DNA of 25,047 nt from JBDTYT01 sp040005555 (GCA_040005555.1 JBDTYT010000016.1:1-25047); one strand, 5' to 3'. Positions 13,547-21,369 are shown, numbered from the stretch's first letter. The notes: generated by a model not told the origin, from the letters alone. Made by a program: numbers and translations.

Positions 13547-15232
13547 ATGCAGATCCGCAGGCTCGCGCTCGTCTTGGCCTGCGTCGTCGGCGCCTCGCTC
13601 CTGCCGAACGCGGGCATCGGCTGGGCCGAGAGCCAGAGCGTCACGAGCAAGGATTTCGAGCGGATCCACGAGTTCACGAAGGATCATCTCGGGCGGCCCC
13701 GGCAGTACTCGGCGGGAGCCCGCATGTGGCTCAAACCGCCCAAGCTCGCTTCGGACGAGGGCGAGTTCGCGCCTGTGAGCCGCGGGCCCGCGTTCGGCTC
13801 CAACGTCGACGCGAACGACCCGAACCTCGACCTCGGCGCGGGACAGTCCGAGACGGCGATCGCGGCGTCGGGCGACCATGTCATGGTCGCGTGGAACGAT
13901 GCGAGCGCCTTCCTCGCGTACCTGCATCCGCTCGACCCACTCTCCGCCACGGGCGTCGCGTACTCGGGCGACGGCGGACAGACGTTCACCGACCTCATCG
14001 GCTTCACGAACGACAACGCCAACCAGCAGTGGAGCGGTGACCCGGCGGTCGTGGCCATCGACGACCTCCATTTCGTGGTCGGGAGCCTGTACTTCCCCTC
14101 GGCGCTGGCGAACTGCAAGCAAGGTCCCGTGGAGCTCACGATCGGACTCCAGGTGGCGACGGTCACAGGGGAGACCGTCTCCTTCTCGAGCCCCATCTCG
14201 CCGGTGAATGCCGGGAACCTGTGTGGACGCCGCTTCTCACGCAGCGTCAGCCTCCTCGACAAGGATTTCCTGGCCTACGACCCCGTCACCCGCACGCTCG
14301 CGCTGTCGTACAGCCGCTTCTACCTGGACGGCGGGCACAGCGGGAACGGGCAGGTCGAGGTCGCGCGTGCCATCGTTCCCTCGGACCCGAAGGCTCTGGC
14401 AGAGACCGACTTCGCCAAGCCCGTCGTCGTCTGGCACGAGGAGCCCTTCTGCGACTACCCCAAGCTCCCATCCGAGGCATCCCAGTGCGGGGCCCTCAAC
14501 GAGGGCGCCTACCCGGCCGTCGCGCCGAACGGCGACACGTACGTCGTGTGGGAGCGCAACTGGATGTCGAACCTGTTCGGCGGTGACCCCTTCGTGTACC
14601 TGCACGCGGCGATGATCCCCGCCGGCGCAACGGCGCCCTCCGTAGGGGGCAACGCGTCGCCCTTCGTGTTCACCACAGGACAGACCGGCGCGACGCCCGA
14701 GGGCGGGGTGAAGTCCCTGACCGCCACGCAGATCGTGGGATATTCGCGCTTCATCGGGAACGATTTCCCGCGGATCGCAGCGAACCCCTCCACGGGCGAG
14801 GTCGTCTTCGTCTGGAACGACGCCAGCCGCCACCCGCTCGGCGACATCTTCCTGCGGAGCGCGGCCTTCGGCCTCGGGACGATGGGGCCGATCCAGCAGG
14901 TGAACGACGACAGCAGCTTCGCGTTGCATTTCCTTCCCGCTGTGTCGGTGGGCTCGGACGGCAGCATCCGGACCTCGTGGTACGACCGGCGGCTTTCGGG
15001 AGCCGACTCGGCCGTCACCGACTACTTCGGCGAGATCCGGGCTGCCGCCGGAACGAACGGCACCGACTTCCGTATCACGACCGGCTCCACCGATTGGACG
15101 AACACCGGCTCGCTCCTCAACCCGAACTTCGGCGATTACACCGACAACTCGACGACCGGTACCACGACGTACTACACGTGGTCGGACGGGCGCGTTGGCG
15201 TGCCGCAGCCGTTCGTGGATTCCCACTCGTAG
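13547..15232 (+). CDS. Secreted sialidase-like (Asp-box/BNR) beta-propeller protein
   Basis: Exported protein of 561 residues. The signal peptide is clear: MQIRRLALVLACVVGASLL with likely cleavage after AGIGWA at about residue 28. The mature protein has repeated propeller blades. One Asp box is S-G-D-G-G-Q-T-F at 140-147, and related strand pairs such as ETAIAASGDHVMVAWND, AVAPNGDTYVVWER and AVSVGSDGSIRTSWYD recur. This suggests a sialidase-type fold. I do not see a full set of catalytic residues (Arg triad, Tyr, Asp), so glycosidase activity is unproven; a binding or surface role is possible. The upstream in-frame start at 13439 is rejected because it would precede the signal peptide and overlap the ABC gene. 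A ribosome site and promoter support 13547. Confidence 0.75.
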   Translation: MQIRRLALVLACVVGASLLPNAGIGWAESQSVTSKDFERIHEFTKDHLGRPRQYSAGARMWLKPPKLASDEGEFAPVSRGPAFGSNVDANDPNLDLGAGQSETAIAASGDHVMVAWNDASAFLAYLHPLDPLSATGVAYSGDGGQTFTDLIGFTNDNANQQWSGDPAVVAIDDLHFVVGSLYFPSALANCKQGPVELTIGLQVATVTGETVSFSSPISPVNAGNLCGRRFSRSVSLLDKDFLAYDPVTRTLALSYSRFYLDGGHSGNGQVEVARAIVPSDPKALAETDFAKPVVVWHEEPFCDYPKLPSEASQCGALNEGAYPAVAPNGDTYVVWERNWMSNLFGGDPFVYLHAAMIPAGATAPSVGGNASPFVFTTGQTGATPEGGVKSLTATQIVGYSRFIGNDFPRIAANPSTGEVVFVWNDASRHPLGDIFLRSAAFGLGTMGPIQQVNDDSSFALHFLPAVSVGSDGSIRTSWYDRRLSGADSAVTDYFGEIRAAAGTNGTDFRITTGSTDWTNTGSLLNPNFGDYTDNSTTGTTTYYTWSDGRVGVPQPFVDSHS

Positions 15233-15249
15233 TCACAAGCGGTTCGGGC

Positions 15250-15255
15250 TAGGCT
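15250..15255 (+). promoter_or_regulatory. -10-like box for a leaderless MgtC-family mRNA
   Basis: TAGGCT ends 6 nt before ATG 15262. The 29-bp gap after the preceding gene has no ribosome-binding sequence, so this gene probably has its own leaderless transcript. Confidence 0.45.
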
Positions 15256-15261
15256 GGCGCG

Positions 15262-15753
15262 ATGAACGCGACCGGCCAGCTCACGCTGTTCGGGCGGGTC
15301 GCGCTCGGCGCGCTGTTCGGTTACGTGATCGGCTTCGAGCGCGAGCGCCGTGGCAAGTCCGCGGGTGAGCGGACGTTCGCGTTGCTCGCGGTCGGCGCGG
15401 CCGCCGTGACGGGGCTCGGCGTGCTCGAGTTCCCACAGTCGGCCGAGAAGGTCATCGCGGGCGTGATCACGGGGGTGGGGTTCCTCGGCGCCGGCCTGAT
15501 CTTCCGAGAATCCCGGCTGGGACAGGTGCAGGGGCTCACGACGGCCGCATCCTCCTGGGCCGCTGCAGCCATGGGCATCCTCGCCGGAGCGGGCGCCTAC
15601 CTCACGGCGGCGCTCGGAACGATCCTCGTGCTGTTCCTGCTCGAGCTGAACCGACTCCCGCTCTACCGGCGCCTGGCTCCGAACAAACACCGTGCGACGG
15701 TCCAACCGCCCGCGCCTGACGCGGACGACGAGCTCGACACCGGATCGAGCTAA
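15262..15753 (+). CDS. MgtC/SapB-family membrane protein
   Basis: Inner-membrane protein of 163 residues. The family signature is present: helix 1 with GALFGYVIGFERERRGKSAG (16-35), then RTFALLAVGAAAVTGLG, then ITGVGFLGAGLIFRE (about 69-83) and VQGLTTAASSWAAAAMGI. About four to five helices end near residue 131. A short charged tail follows (132-163), which lacks the C-terminal ACT-like domain of Salmonella MgtC. In pathogens MgtC supports growth at low Mg2+ and modulates the F-type ATPase. The role in free-living actinobacteria is not settled. The stop overlaps that of the UDG gene by 4 nt (CTAA). Confidence 0.88.
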   Translation: MNATGQLTLFGRVALGALFGYVIGFERERRGKSAGERTFALLAVGAAAVTGLGVLEFPQSAEKVIAGVITGVGFLGAGLIFRESRLGQVQGLTTAASSWAAAAMGILAGAGAYLTAALGTILVLFLLELNRLPLYRRLAPNKHRATVQPPAPDADDELDTGSS

Positions 15754-16430
15754 CGGGCGAGAGCGAGAGCTCGCAGGAACACCGCGTCGAGCATCTCGCC
15801 GGTGAGCGTGCCGGTGAACGTGTTCTGCTGGCTCGGGTGGTAGCTCCCGAGCACGACGAACGGCCCGACCGGCACCTCGGCGAGGTGTCCGAAACGCGGC
15901 CGGGGGCGACTCGGGTGACCGAGCGCCGAGAGCGCCCGCAGCGTTCCGTCCCAGGCGAACGCCCCGAGCGCGACCACGACGCGCAGTCGCCCGAGCGCGG
16001 TGATCTCGCGCTCGAGGAAGGGAAGGCACCGGTCTCGCTCCTGCGGCGTGGGTCGGTTGCCCGGCGGGGCGCACCGGTTCACGGCCGAGAGGTACGCCCC
16101 GGACAGCTCGAGACCATCGCCCCGCGCCTCGGAGGTCGGCTGATTCGCCAGACCGGTTCGGTGGAGCGACGCGAAGAGGAAATCGCCCGAGCGATCCCCG
16201 GTGAAGATCCGGCCGGTCCGGTTGCCGCCGTGCGCCGCCGGGGCCAGTCCCACGACGAGGATCCGGGCCCGCGGGTCGCCGAATCCCGGCACGGGCTTGC
16301 CCCAATAGCTCTGCTCGGAGAATCGCGCGACCTTCTCGCGTGCCACGCGCTCGCGCCATGCCACGAGGCGGGGACATGCGCGGCAAGAGACGATCTCGCG
16401 CGTGAGAAGGGCGAGCGTGCGATCGCTCAT
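15750..16430 (-). CDS. udgB: Uracil-DNA glycosylase, family 5 (UdgB type, Fe-S)
   Basis: Base-excision repair enzyme that removes uracil, and in this family often hypoxanthine or other deaminated bases, from DNA. It has 226 residues. The diagnostic family 5 motif GLAPAAHGGNRTGR (61-74) is intact; it lacks the catalytic Asp of family 1, as is normal for UdgB. The C-terminal motif is GSYHPSQQNTFTG (195-207). Four cysteines for a [4Fe-4S] cluster are present at 16, 19, 120 and 135. I chose ATG 16430, which begins at the usual place before the first Cys pair and overlaps the stop of an 11-codon upstream ORF (ATGA). GTG 16445 is a possible alternative. It is the last gene after nth, GDPD and an unknown gene. 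Confidence 0.92.
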   Translation of the reverse strand: MSDRTLALLTREIVSCRACPRLVAWRERVAREKVARFSEQSYWGKPVPGFGDPRARILVVGLAPAAHGGNRTGRIFTGDRSGDFLFASLHRTGLANQPTSEARGDGLELSGAYLSAVNRCAPPGNRPTPQERDRCLPFLEREITALGRLRVVVALGAFAWDGTLRALSALGHPSRPRPRFGHLAEVPVGPFVVLGSYHPSQQNTFTGTLTGEMLDAVFLRALALAR

Positions 16431-16462
16431 CGCGCGAGGATGCACGGACCCGACCGCGACAT
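16427..16462 (-). CDS. Possible 11-residue leader ORF coupled to the UDG gene
   Basis: ATG 16462 starts a reading frame of 11 codons (MSRSGPCILAR) whose TGA overlaps the UDG ATG as ATGA. A TAGCAT box (16470-16475) ends 7 nt before this ATG, matching the leaderless geometry seen elsewhere. A leaderless mini-ORF could deliver ribosomes to the UDG start, which has no ribosome site of its own. This is an inference from geometry. The box also overlaps the stop of the preceding gene, so it could be accidental. Confidence 0.35.
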   Translation of the reverse strand: MSRSGPCILAR

Positions 16463-16472
16463 AGCCGCGATG

Positions 16473-16877
16473 CTAGCTCGACCGCCGCAGCTGACGGAAC
16501 CGCTCGGCGGCTGCGGCGAACGCGTCGAGCGGCGCGAGCAGGTCGCCGATGGCGCCGATCAACGCCTCGAATCCGGCCGGGACGGTGGCCCCCAGGCGCA
16601 TGCGCTCGGCGAGCGCCTGCGCCTCGTGGAGGCCTCGCACGCACGCCGACCACTCACGCTCGAGCTCCATCGCGCGCCATTCGGCCATCGCGGGTTCGAT
16701 CGCCCGCAGGAGCTCCTCGAACTCGGCGAGGCCCTCGGCGAAGGGCCGGCCCGGGAGGCGGGTCGTCGGAACGGTCTCCGTGAGGACGGCCCTCGCGCGC
16801 TCGAGCGGACCGAGGAGCGCGCGGAACGCCTCGAAGGGGTGCTCGAGCTCCGGCGGCAGGCGCCGGCGACGGAACAT
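16473..16877 (-). CDS. Hypothetical helical protein between GDPD and UDG
   Basis: A 134-residue protein that I do not recognise. It is almost entirely predicted helix, rich in Ala, Glu, Leu and Arg, with no membrane segment, no signal peptide and no Cys cluster; one Cys occurs in EWSACVRGLHEAQAL. Patterns such as PFEAFRALLGPLERARAVL and FEALIGAIGDLLAPLDAF suggest a small helical bundle. ATG 16877 is 5 bp after the GDPD stop with no ribosome site, so its translation is probably coupled. A longer frame back to 16952 overlaps GDPD and is rejected. Position inside a repair-gene operon hints at, but does not show, a related role. Confidence 0.65.
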   Translation of the reverse strand: MFRRRRLPPELEHPFEAFRALLGPLERARAVLTETVPTTRLPGRPFAEGLAEFEELLRAIEPAMAEWRAMELEREWSACVRGLHEAQALAERMRLGATVPAGFEALIGAIGDLLAPLDAFAAAAERFRQLRRSS

Positions 16878-16882
16878 CGGCG

Positions 16883-17659
16883 TTACGCGCGCTCGGCCAG
16901 GACGCCCAGCGCCATCGCGGGGTCGTTCGAGGCGATCGCGTCCACCCCCCATCGCAGGAGCATCCGGACGGTCTCGGGATCGTCGGCCGTCCAGGTGCCG
17001 ACCAGCACGCCCGCGCCGTGAGCCGCTCGGACGAAGGGCTCGCCGAGCGGCATCAGCGAGCGCGTACCCGGGAGCACGAGGTCGTGGCCCATCTCGACGG
17101 CGTGGGCGAGCGCGTCACCCGGGGGCACGAGCTCGGTCGTGAGGAAGCCGGTCGCGATCTTGGGAACGATCCGTTTCGCCGCAGCGATCGACCGAGGGTT
17201 GAAGGACAGGACGAGCACTCCCCCGACGAATCGGGTGCGCTCGACCTCCTCGAGAGTTGCCTCGACGATCAACTCTCGTTCGGCGTCGTACGCGGGCTCA
17301 CCCGGGATGTTCTTGATCTCGAGCGCGACCGCGCCCCGACCCGACACGAGGTGCAGCACCTCGGCGAGCGTCGGCACGCCGGCCGGGTGCTCGGAACTGC
17401 CGGCGTGCAGCCGCCCCAGCGCCTCGGCGGTCAGCTCGTGCACGAACCCGGTGCCGTCCGTCGTGCGCTCAACGGTTGGGTCATGCATCACCACGGGCTC
17501 GCCGTCCGCGGAGCGCCGGACGTCGAGCTCCACGATCCTCGCGCCGAGATCCAGGGCCGCCGCGAACGAGGGAAGGGTGTTCTCCGGATACGTGGAGGCG
17601 GCGCCTCGATGCGCCACGATCGCCGGGAAGTCGGCTGCACCGAACCCGTGGTCAGCCAC
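16883..17659 (-). CDS. Glycerophosphodiester phosphodiesterase (GDPD/UgpQ type)
   Basis: Hydrolyses glycerophosphodiesters from phospholipid turnover to glycerol-3-phosphate and an alcohol. It has 258 residues and no signal peptide, so it is probably cytosolic like UgpQ. Catalytic and metal residues are visible: VAHRGA with His17 and Arg18, YPENTLPSF with Glu26, IVELDV with Glu45 and Asp47, and VMHDP with His59. The TIM-barrel end shows GVLVGTWTADDPETVRMLLRWGVDAIASNDP, typical of the family. The start is GTG 17659, 27 bp after the nth stop. It has no strong ribosome site and is likely expressed from the nth promoter. Its link to DNA repair neighbours is not obvious. Confidence 0.9.
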   Translation of the reverse strand: MADHGFGAADFPAIVAHRGAASTYPENTLPSFAAALDLGARIVELDVRRSADGEPVVMHDPTVERTTDGTGFVHELTAEALGRLHAGSSEHPAGVPTLAEVLHLVSGRGAVALEIKNIPGEPAYDAERELIVEATLEEVERTRFVGGVLVLSFNPRSIAAAKRIVPKIATGFLTTELVPPGDALAHAVEMGHDLVLPGTRSLMPLGEPFVRAAHGAGVLVGTWTADDPETVRMLLRWGVDAIASNDPAMALGVLAERA

Positions 17660-17686
17660 GACGGGGATCGTCCCGCAGCGCGTCCC

Positions 17687-18358
17687 TCACACCAGGCTCG
17701 CGGGGCACAGGTGATTCACGGGGCACTCGGCGCACTTGGGAACCTTCGCCTGGCAGATCGCCCGGCCGTGGTCGATGAGCACGTACGTGAAGTCGAACCA
17801 CCGCTCCCGCGGGATCAGACGCATGAGGTCCTGCTCGATCTTGTCAGGGTCGCTCTGCTGGCTGAAGCCCAAGCGGTTCGCGAGGCGCTTCACGTGAGTG
17901 TCGACGGCGATGCCCTCGACCGTGCCGAATGCGTTGCCCAGGACGATGTTCGCGGTCTTGCGCGCGACGCCGCGGAGCGTGATGAGCTCCTCCATCGTTC
18001 GGGGTACCTCGCCTCCGTAGACCTCGACGATCCGTTGGCACGCCGCTCGGATCGAGATCGCCTTCTGGTTGAAGAAGCCGGTTGGTTTGATGTCGCGCTT
18101 CAGCTCGTCCTCGGGAACCCGCAGGTAATCCTCGGCCGTGCGGTACTTCTTGAAGAGGACCGCGGTGACCTCGTTGACCTTCTCGTCGGTGCACTGCGCG
18201 GACAAGATCGTGGCGACCAACATCTCGAGCGGCGTGGAGAAGTGGAGCGCAACGTGCGCGTCCGGATACGTCTCGGACAAGATCCGGATGATCTGGGGCG
18301 CTCGCTCCTCGATGGGGCTCGAGCGCGTGAGCTTGGCCTTGGCGGGCTTGGCGGGCAT
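17687..18358 (-). CDS. nth: Endonuclease III (DNA glycosylase/AP lyase)
   Basis: Bifunctional base-excision repair enzyme that removes oxidised pyrimidines and cleaves the abasic site. It has 223 residues. The helix-hairpin-helix is ITLRGVARKTANIVLG (126-141) with catalytic Lys134; catalytic Asp153 lies in AVDTHVKRLANRLG. The C-terminal [4Fe-4S] loop has the exact C-x6-C-x2-C-x5-C spacing (Cys202, 209, 212, 218). ATG 18358 has a TAGCAT box 6 nt before it and no ribosome site, so it probably starts a leaderless operon message covering GDPD, the unknown gene and UDG. It follows the S51-like gene by 26 bp. Confidence 0.95.
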   Translation of the reverse strand: MPAKPAKAKLTRSSPIEERAPQIIRILSETYPDAHVALHFSTPLEMLVATILSAQCTDEKVNEVTAVLFKKYRTAEDYLRVPEDELKRDIKPTGFFNQKAISIRAACQRIVEVYGGEVPRTMEELITLRGVARKTANIVLGNAFGTVEGIAVDTHVKRLANRLGFSQQSDPDKIEQDLMRLIPRERWFDFTYVLIDHGRAICQAKVPKCAECPVNHLCPASLV

Positions 18359-18364
18359 CGGCCG

Positions 18365-18370
18365 ATGCTA
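18365..18370 (-). promoter_or_regulatory. -10-like box for the leaderless nth operon mRNA
   Basis: On the minus strand TAGCAT ends 6 nt before ATG 18358. It lies in the 26-bp gap after the peptidase stop. Any -35 would fall inside the upstream gene; none is obvious. Confidence 0.5.
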
Positions 18371-18384
18371 CCGCGCCGACGGGC

Positions 18385-19113
18385 TCAGTCCGCGACCGGC
18401 AGCTCGAGCTCGAAGCGGTCGCCGGGTCGGTGGTGGGTCCATTCGGCCTCGCGCAAGACGTGGATCCCCGAGCGCCCCATCACCTGCCACGAGCGGCCGT
18501 CCCCGGCCATCGCGGTGTCCTCATCCAAGGCGACGAACACCTGCCCGGGCTTCACAGCGCCGACGATGAACTGGGTCGCGCCCGGGATCCACGTGTCGAT
18601 CATGTCCCAGTGCGGTCCGAAGAGCGCGTTGCGGACGTAGCCGAGACCGGGCGCCCAGACCTTCTCCATGTCTTGCGAGTCGCTGTCGAAGGTGACCTCG
18701 GTCAGGCAGGCGACGCCGGCGCTGCATCCCGCGTAGGGCAATCCTTCCTCCATGGCGGCGAGCAGCGCCGTCCAAAACGGCGTATCGATCACGACCTGAG
18801 TGAGGCGCGCGGGGTTCCCGCCGGAGAAGAACACCATGGAAGCATCCGACAACCGCTTCACGATCTTTTCCCGGTACGCGTCCTCGCGCACCTTCAAGGG
18901 GACCACCTCCGCGGGGACACCGAGATCGCGGTAGTGCTCCATCCCCTTGCGGCCCCACGAGTCGAAGGTCGCGTCTCCTTCGTGCGCCGAAGCCGTCGGC
19001 AAGATCAAGACCGGCCCGCTCGGGTTCCTCGAGCGCTCGAGCAGCCACCGCTCCACCGGCTCGGACCAGGGATCGAACTCTCCCGACCCGAGGAGCGCCA
19101 TGTGCATCGTCAC
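18385..19113 (-). CDS. Peptidase S51 / cyanophycinase-like protein (class I GATase fold)
   Basis: Cytosolic hydrolase-like protein of 242 residues. The nucleophile elbow AGCSAGVACL (128-137) puts Ser131 in the S51 G-x-S-A-G context. The segment MVFFSGGNPARLTQVV (93-108) matches the FxGGxx loop of PepE/cyanophycinase relatives, with Asn-Pro in place of the usual Asp-Gln. Family members cleave Asp-X dipeptides or beta-aspartyl polymers. The deviation means the substrate is uncertain, and a non-peptidase role is possible. The start is GTG 19113, sharing GTGA with the decarboxylase stop and preceded by AAGGAGG at 7 nt. It is the last gene of a three-gene coupled operon. Confidence 0.78.
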   Translation of the reverse strand: MTMHMALLGSGEFDPWSEPVERWLLERSRNPSGPVLILPTASAHEGDATFDSWGRKGMEHYRDLGVPAEVVPLKVREDAYREKIVKRLSDASMVFFSGGNPARLTQVVIDTPFWTALLAAMEEGLPYAGCSAGVACLTEVTFDSDSQDMEKVWAPGLGYVRNALFGPHWDMIDTWIPGATQFIVGAVKPGQVFVALDEDTAMAGDGRSWQVMGRSGIHVLREAEWTHHRPGDRFELELPVAD

Positions 19114-20624
19114 GCCGCCCCCTCCTTCAGCGACGCCGGGCGCAGCTCGCCGTCGAGACGCGCCCCGATCTCGGCGGTGACGTCGAGGACGGCGTCGAGG
19201 TCCTCGGCCTCGGTCCGGAAGTTCACGATGCACGCGCGCAGCACGTACCGGTCTCCGAGCACAGCGTTGGACGTGAAGGCACGCCCGTCCTGCTGCACAT
19301 CGGTCATCAGCCGCTCGTTCAGCAGGTTGAGGTACGTCTCTGCCTCCTGGCTCGCCGGCAGGTCGGCCGGCACGTACCGGAAGCAGCAGATGGACAACCC
19401 CACCGGGCAGGCGAGCTCGAAGTCAGGCCGCTCCTGCACCCGTGCGCCGAGGTATCGGGCCAGCTCCGCATCGTGCGAGATCCGCCGCACGTACGCCTGC
19501 CGGCCGTGCGCGAGCAACGAGACCCAGATCTTGAGGGCGGAGAACCCACGCGAGAACTGTGGGCCGAGCTGCGTGGCGTCGATGCCTCGCCCCGTGCGCT
19601 CCTTGTCTTGCCGGACGTAGGTCGCCTGGATCGAGAAGGAGTCGACGAGCAGCTGGATGTCCCGCACGAGCACGCATCCGCCCGAGTGCGGCGTGTACAT
19701 CCACTTGTGCGGGTCGAATGCAATCGAGTCGGCGCGCTCGATCCCCGCGAACAGTGGGCGGAGATCGTCGGTGAAGGCCGCGGGGCCGCCGTACGCAGCG
19801 TCGACGTGGAACCAGACACCCTCGTCGCGGCAGAGCTGCGCGAGTTCCTCCAGCGGATCCACGGCGCCGGTGGCCACGGTCCCCGCGGATCCCACCACGG
19901 CGAACGGCTGCACCCCCTCGGCTCGATCGCGCGCGATCGCTTCGCGCAGCCGGTCGAGACGCACGCGGAAACGCTCATCGACGGGGATCTGACGAACGGC
20001 GTTCGTCCCGAGGCCCAGCATGTCGGCGGCGCGAGAGCTCACCGCGTGCGTCTCGGTCGACATGTACATGGCGAGCGGGGGGCCAGCGGCCAGGCCTTCG
20101 GCGCGGATGTCCCAGCCAGCCCCATGGTCACGCGCCACCTTGAGGGCGATGAAGTTCGCCATCGCGCCTCCCGACACGACGATGCCCGCAGCGCCCTCGG
20201 GGAGCCCGAACTGGCGAGCGAACCAGCGGGTGAGGTGCAGTTCGATCTCGATCCCCGACGGCGCGAGCACCCAGCCGCCGGCGTTCATGTTCATCCCAGC
20301 CGCTAGGAGGTCGGCCGCCACGCCGGGCACAGTGCCCGCGCCCGAGACGTAGGCCATGAACCTCGGATGTCCGGCGAAGGTGGAGTGCTCGAAGACGACC
20401 TCACGCAGGTACGCGAAGAGTTCGTCGTCCGGGAGCGGGCGTTCGGGGATCTCGCGGGTTACCGCGTCCCGCACGGTCCCCTGATTCTCGCCGTGCGTGA
20501 TCGGCATCTCGGGCAGGCGCTCGAGCAGCTCTTGCCACAGATCCACGGAGCGGTCGGCGAACGCGCGAGCGCGCTGCGGATCCCAATCCAGATCCGGGAA
20601 CGGCTCGGGAACCGGCGTGGTCAT
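19110..20624 (-). CDS. PLP-dependent group II amino acid decarboxylase
   Basis: Fold type I PLP enzyme of 504 residues in the aromatic-L-amino-acid/glutamate/tyrosine decarboxylase group. PLP-site residues are visible: STETHAVSSRAADMLG with stacking His193, HVDAAYGG with Asp275 for the pyridine nitrogen, and FDPHKWMYTP with the Schiff-base Lys307. The N-terminal part HPRFMAYVSGAGTVPGVAAD resembles the substrate-binding segment of this group. The product would be an amine plus CO2, but the exact amino acid is not readable. ATG 20624 overlaps the deacetylase stop (ATGA). The frame extends to 20867 upstream, but that part overlaps the deacetylase and is rejected. Confidence 0.9.
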   Translation of the reverse strand: MTTPVPEPFPDLDWDPQRARAFADRSVDLWQELLERLPEMPITHGENQGTVRDAVTREIPERPLPDDELFAYLREVVFEHSTFAGHPRFMAYVSGAGTVPGVAADLLAAGMNMNAGGWVLAPSGIEIELHLTRWFARQFGLPEGAAGIVVSGGAMANFIALKVARDHGAGWDIRAEGLAAGPPLAMYMSTETHAVSSRAADMLGLGTNAVRQIPVDERFRVRLDRLREAIARDRAEGVQPFAVVGSAGTVATGAVDPLEELAQLCRDEGVWFHVDAAYGGPAAFTDDLRPLFAGIERADSIAFDPHKWMYTPHSGGCVLVRDIQLLVDSFSIQATYVRQDKERTGRGIDATQLGPQFSRGFSALKIWVSLLAHGRQAYVRRISHDAELARYLGARVQERPDFELACPVGLSICCFRYVPADLPASQEAETYLNLLNERLMTDVQQDGRAFTSNAVLGDRYVLRACIVNFRTEAEDLDAVLDVTAEIGARLDGELRPASLKEGAA

Positions 20625-21331
20625 GCTTTCGTCGCCGCCAGCCGGAACTGCTCGCCGTCCATCGCGCGGCGGAAGTAGTCCTCGCCGAACGCATCGAGCA
20701 TGAAGGCGACCTGGCTCACGTGTTCCTCGATCGCCTTCAGCTTCAGCTCGAGCACGTCCGCAGACAACAGGAAGTCGATCCCGAGCTCGCTCCGGGGAGT
20801 GACCGGGGGGGTACCCGGACGGAAGACGTCGAACCGGTTGTAGATCGGCACCCATTCGGCGGCCCACTCAGGAGTGGTGGTCGCGTAGTAGAGCTTGGCG
20901 CCGGGCTTCGCGACCTCATCGAAGGCGCGTGTCGCCCACTCGCTCACAGACATGTGCCCCACGTGCCCCGTCATGCCGTCGGGTCCGAAGGTGAGAACGG
21001 TGTCGGGCTGGATCTCCGCCACGAGCGCCCGCACCTTCGCGTATCCCGACGCATCGAGCGGGGTGTCCATGTCGACGTCGAAGCAGTCGAGCCAGTGATG
21101 CTCGGTCACGCCCAGGACCGCCAGCGAGCGGAGCAACTCCTCCTCCCGGACCTGGCCCATCCTCGCGGAGGGCCACTGCTCCTCGTCCATCGAGCCACCC
21201 TCACCGCGCGTCGCGGTCACGATGACGACGCGATCGCCTTCACGAACTGCGTTCGCGGCCAGTCCGGCCATCAAGTACGTCTCGTCGTCTGGATGCGCCC
21301 ACACACCCAGGATCGTCCCGAGCTCGCTCAT
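20621..21331 (-). CDS. LmbE/PIG-L-type zinc N-deacetylase (MshB/BshB-like)
   Basis: Zinc hydrolase of 236 residues that would remove an acetyl or other acyl group from an amino sugar conjugate. The metal motif is AHPDDE (12-17; His13, Asp15/16), with the second site GHVGH (122-126), where Gly replaces the Asp of the common HPDH. MshB acts in mycothiol synthesis and Mca in conjugate breakdown. This protein is shorter than MshB (about 300 residues), so orthology is doubtful. ATG 21331 is touched by GGAGGG, an awkward distance. An in-frame GTG at 21361 has a TAGGAT box 8 nt upstream and could be a leaderless start, adding 10 residues. It leads the operon with the decarboxylase and S51-like genes. 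Confidence 0.85.
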   Translation of the reverse strand: MSELGTILGVWAHPDDETYLMAGLAANAVREGDRVVIVTATRGEGGSMDEEQWPSARMGQVREEELLRSLAVLGVTEHHWLDCFDVDMDTPLDASGYAKVRALVAEIQPDTVLTFGPDGMTGHVGHMSVSEWATRAFDEVAKPGAKLYYATTTPEWAAEWVPIYNRFDVFRPGTPPVTPRSELGIDFLLSADVLELKLKAIEEHVSQVAFMLDAFGEDYFRRAMDGEQFRLAATKA

Positions 21332-21369
21332 CCCTCCACCCGCGCTCTCCCCTTCAGCCACAGGGCGGC

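Noticed and set aside
15172..16653. A 493-codon minus-strand frame over MgtC-like, UDG and the unknown gene
   Set aside because: It overlaps genes with intact motifs in other frames and has no domain of its own.
16883..17659. Treating GDPD as a secreted GlpQ-type enzyme
   Set aside because: No signal peptide or lipobox is present; the catalytic HRG motif starts at residue 17.
17018..18640. A 540-codon plus-strand frame opposite GDPD and nth
   Set aside because: A shadow of conserved minus-strand genes, with charged low-complexity composition.
20625..20867. N-terminal extension of the PLP decarboxylase
   Set aside because: It overlaps the conserved deacetylase C-terminus; the ATGA junction at 20621-20624 gives the normal start.
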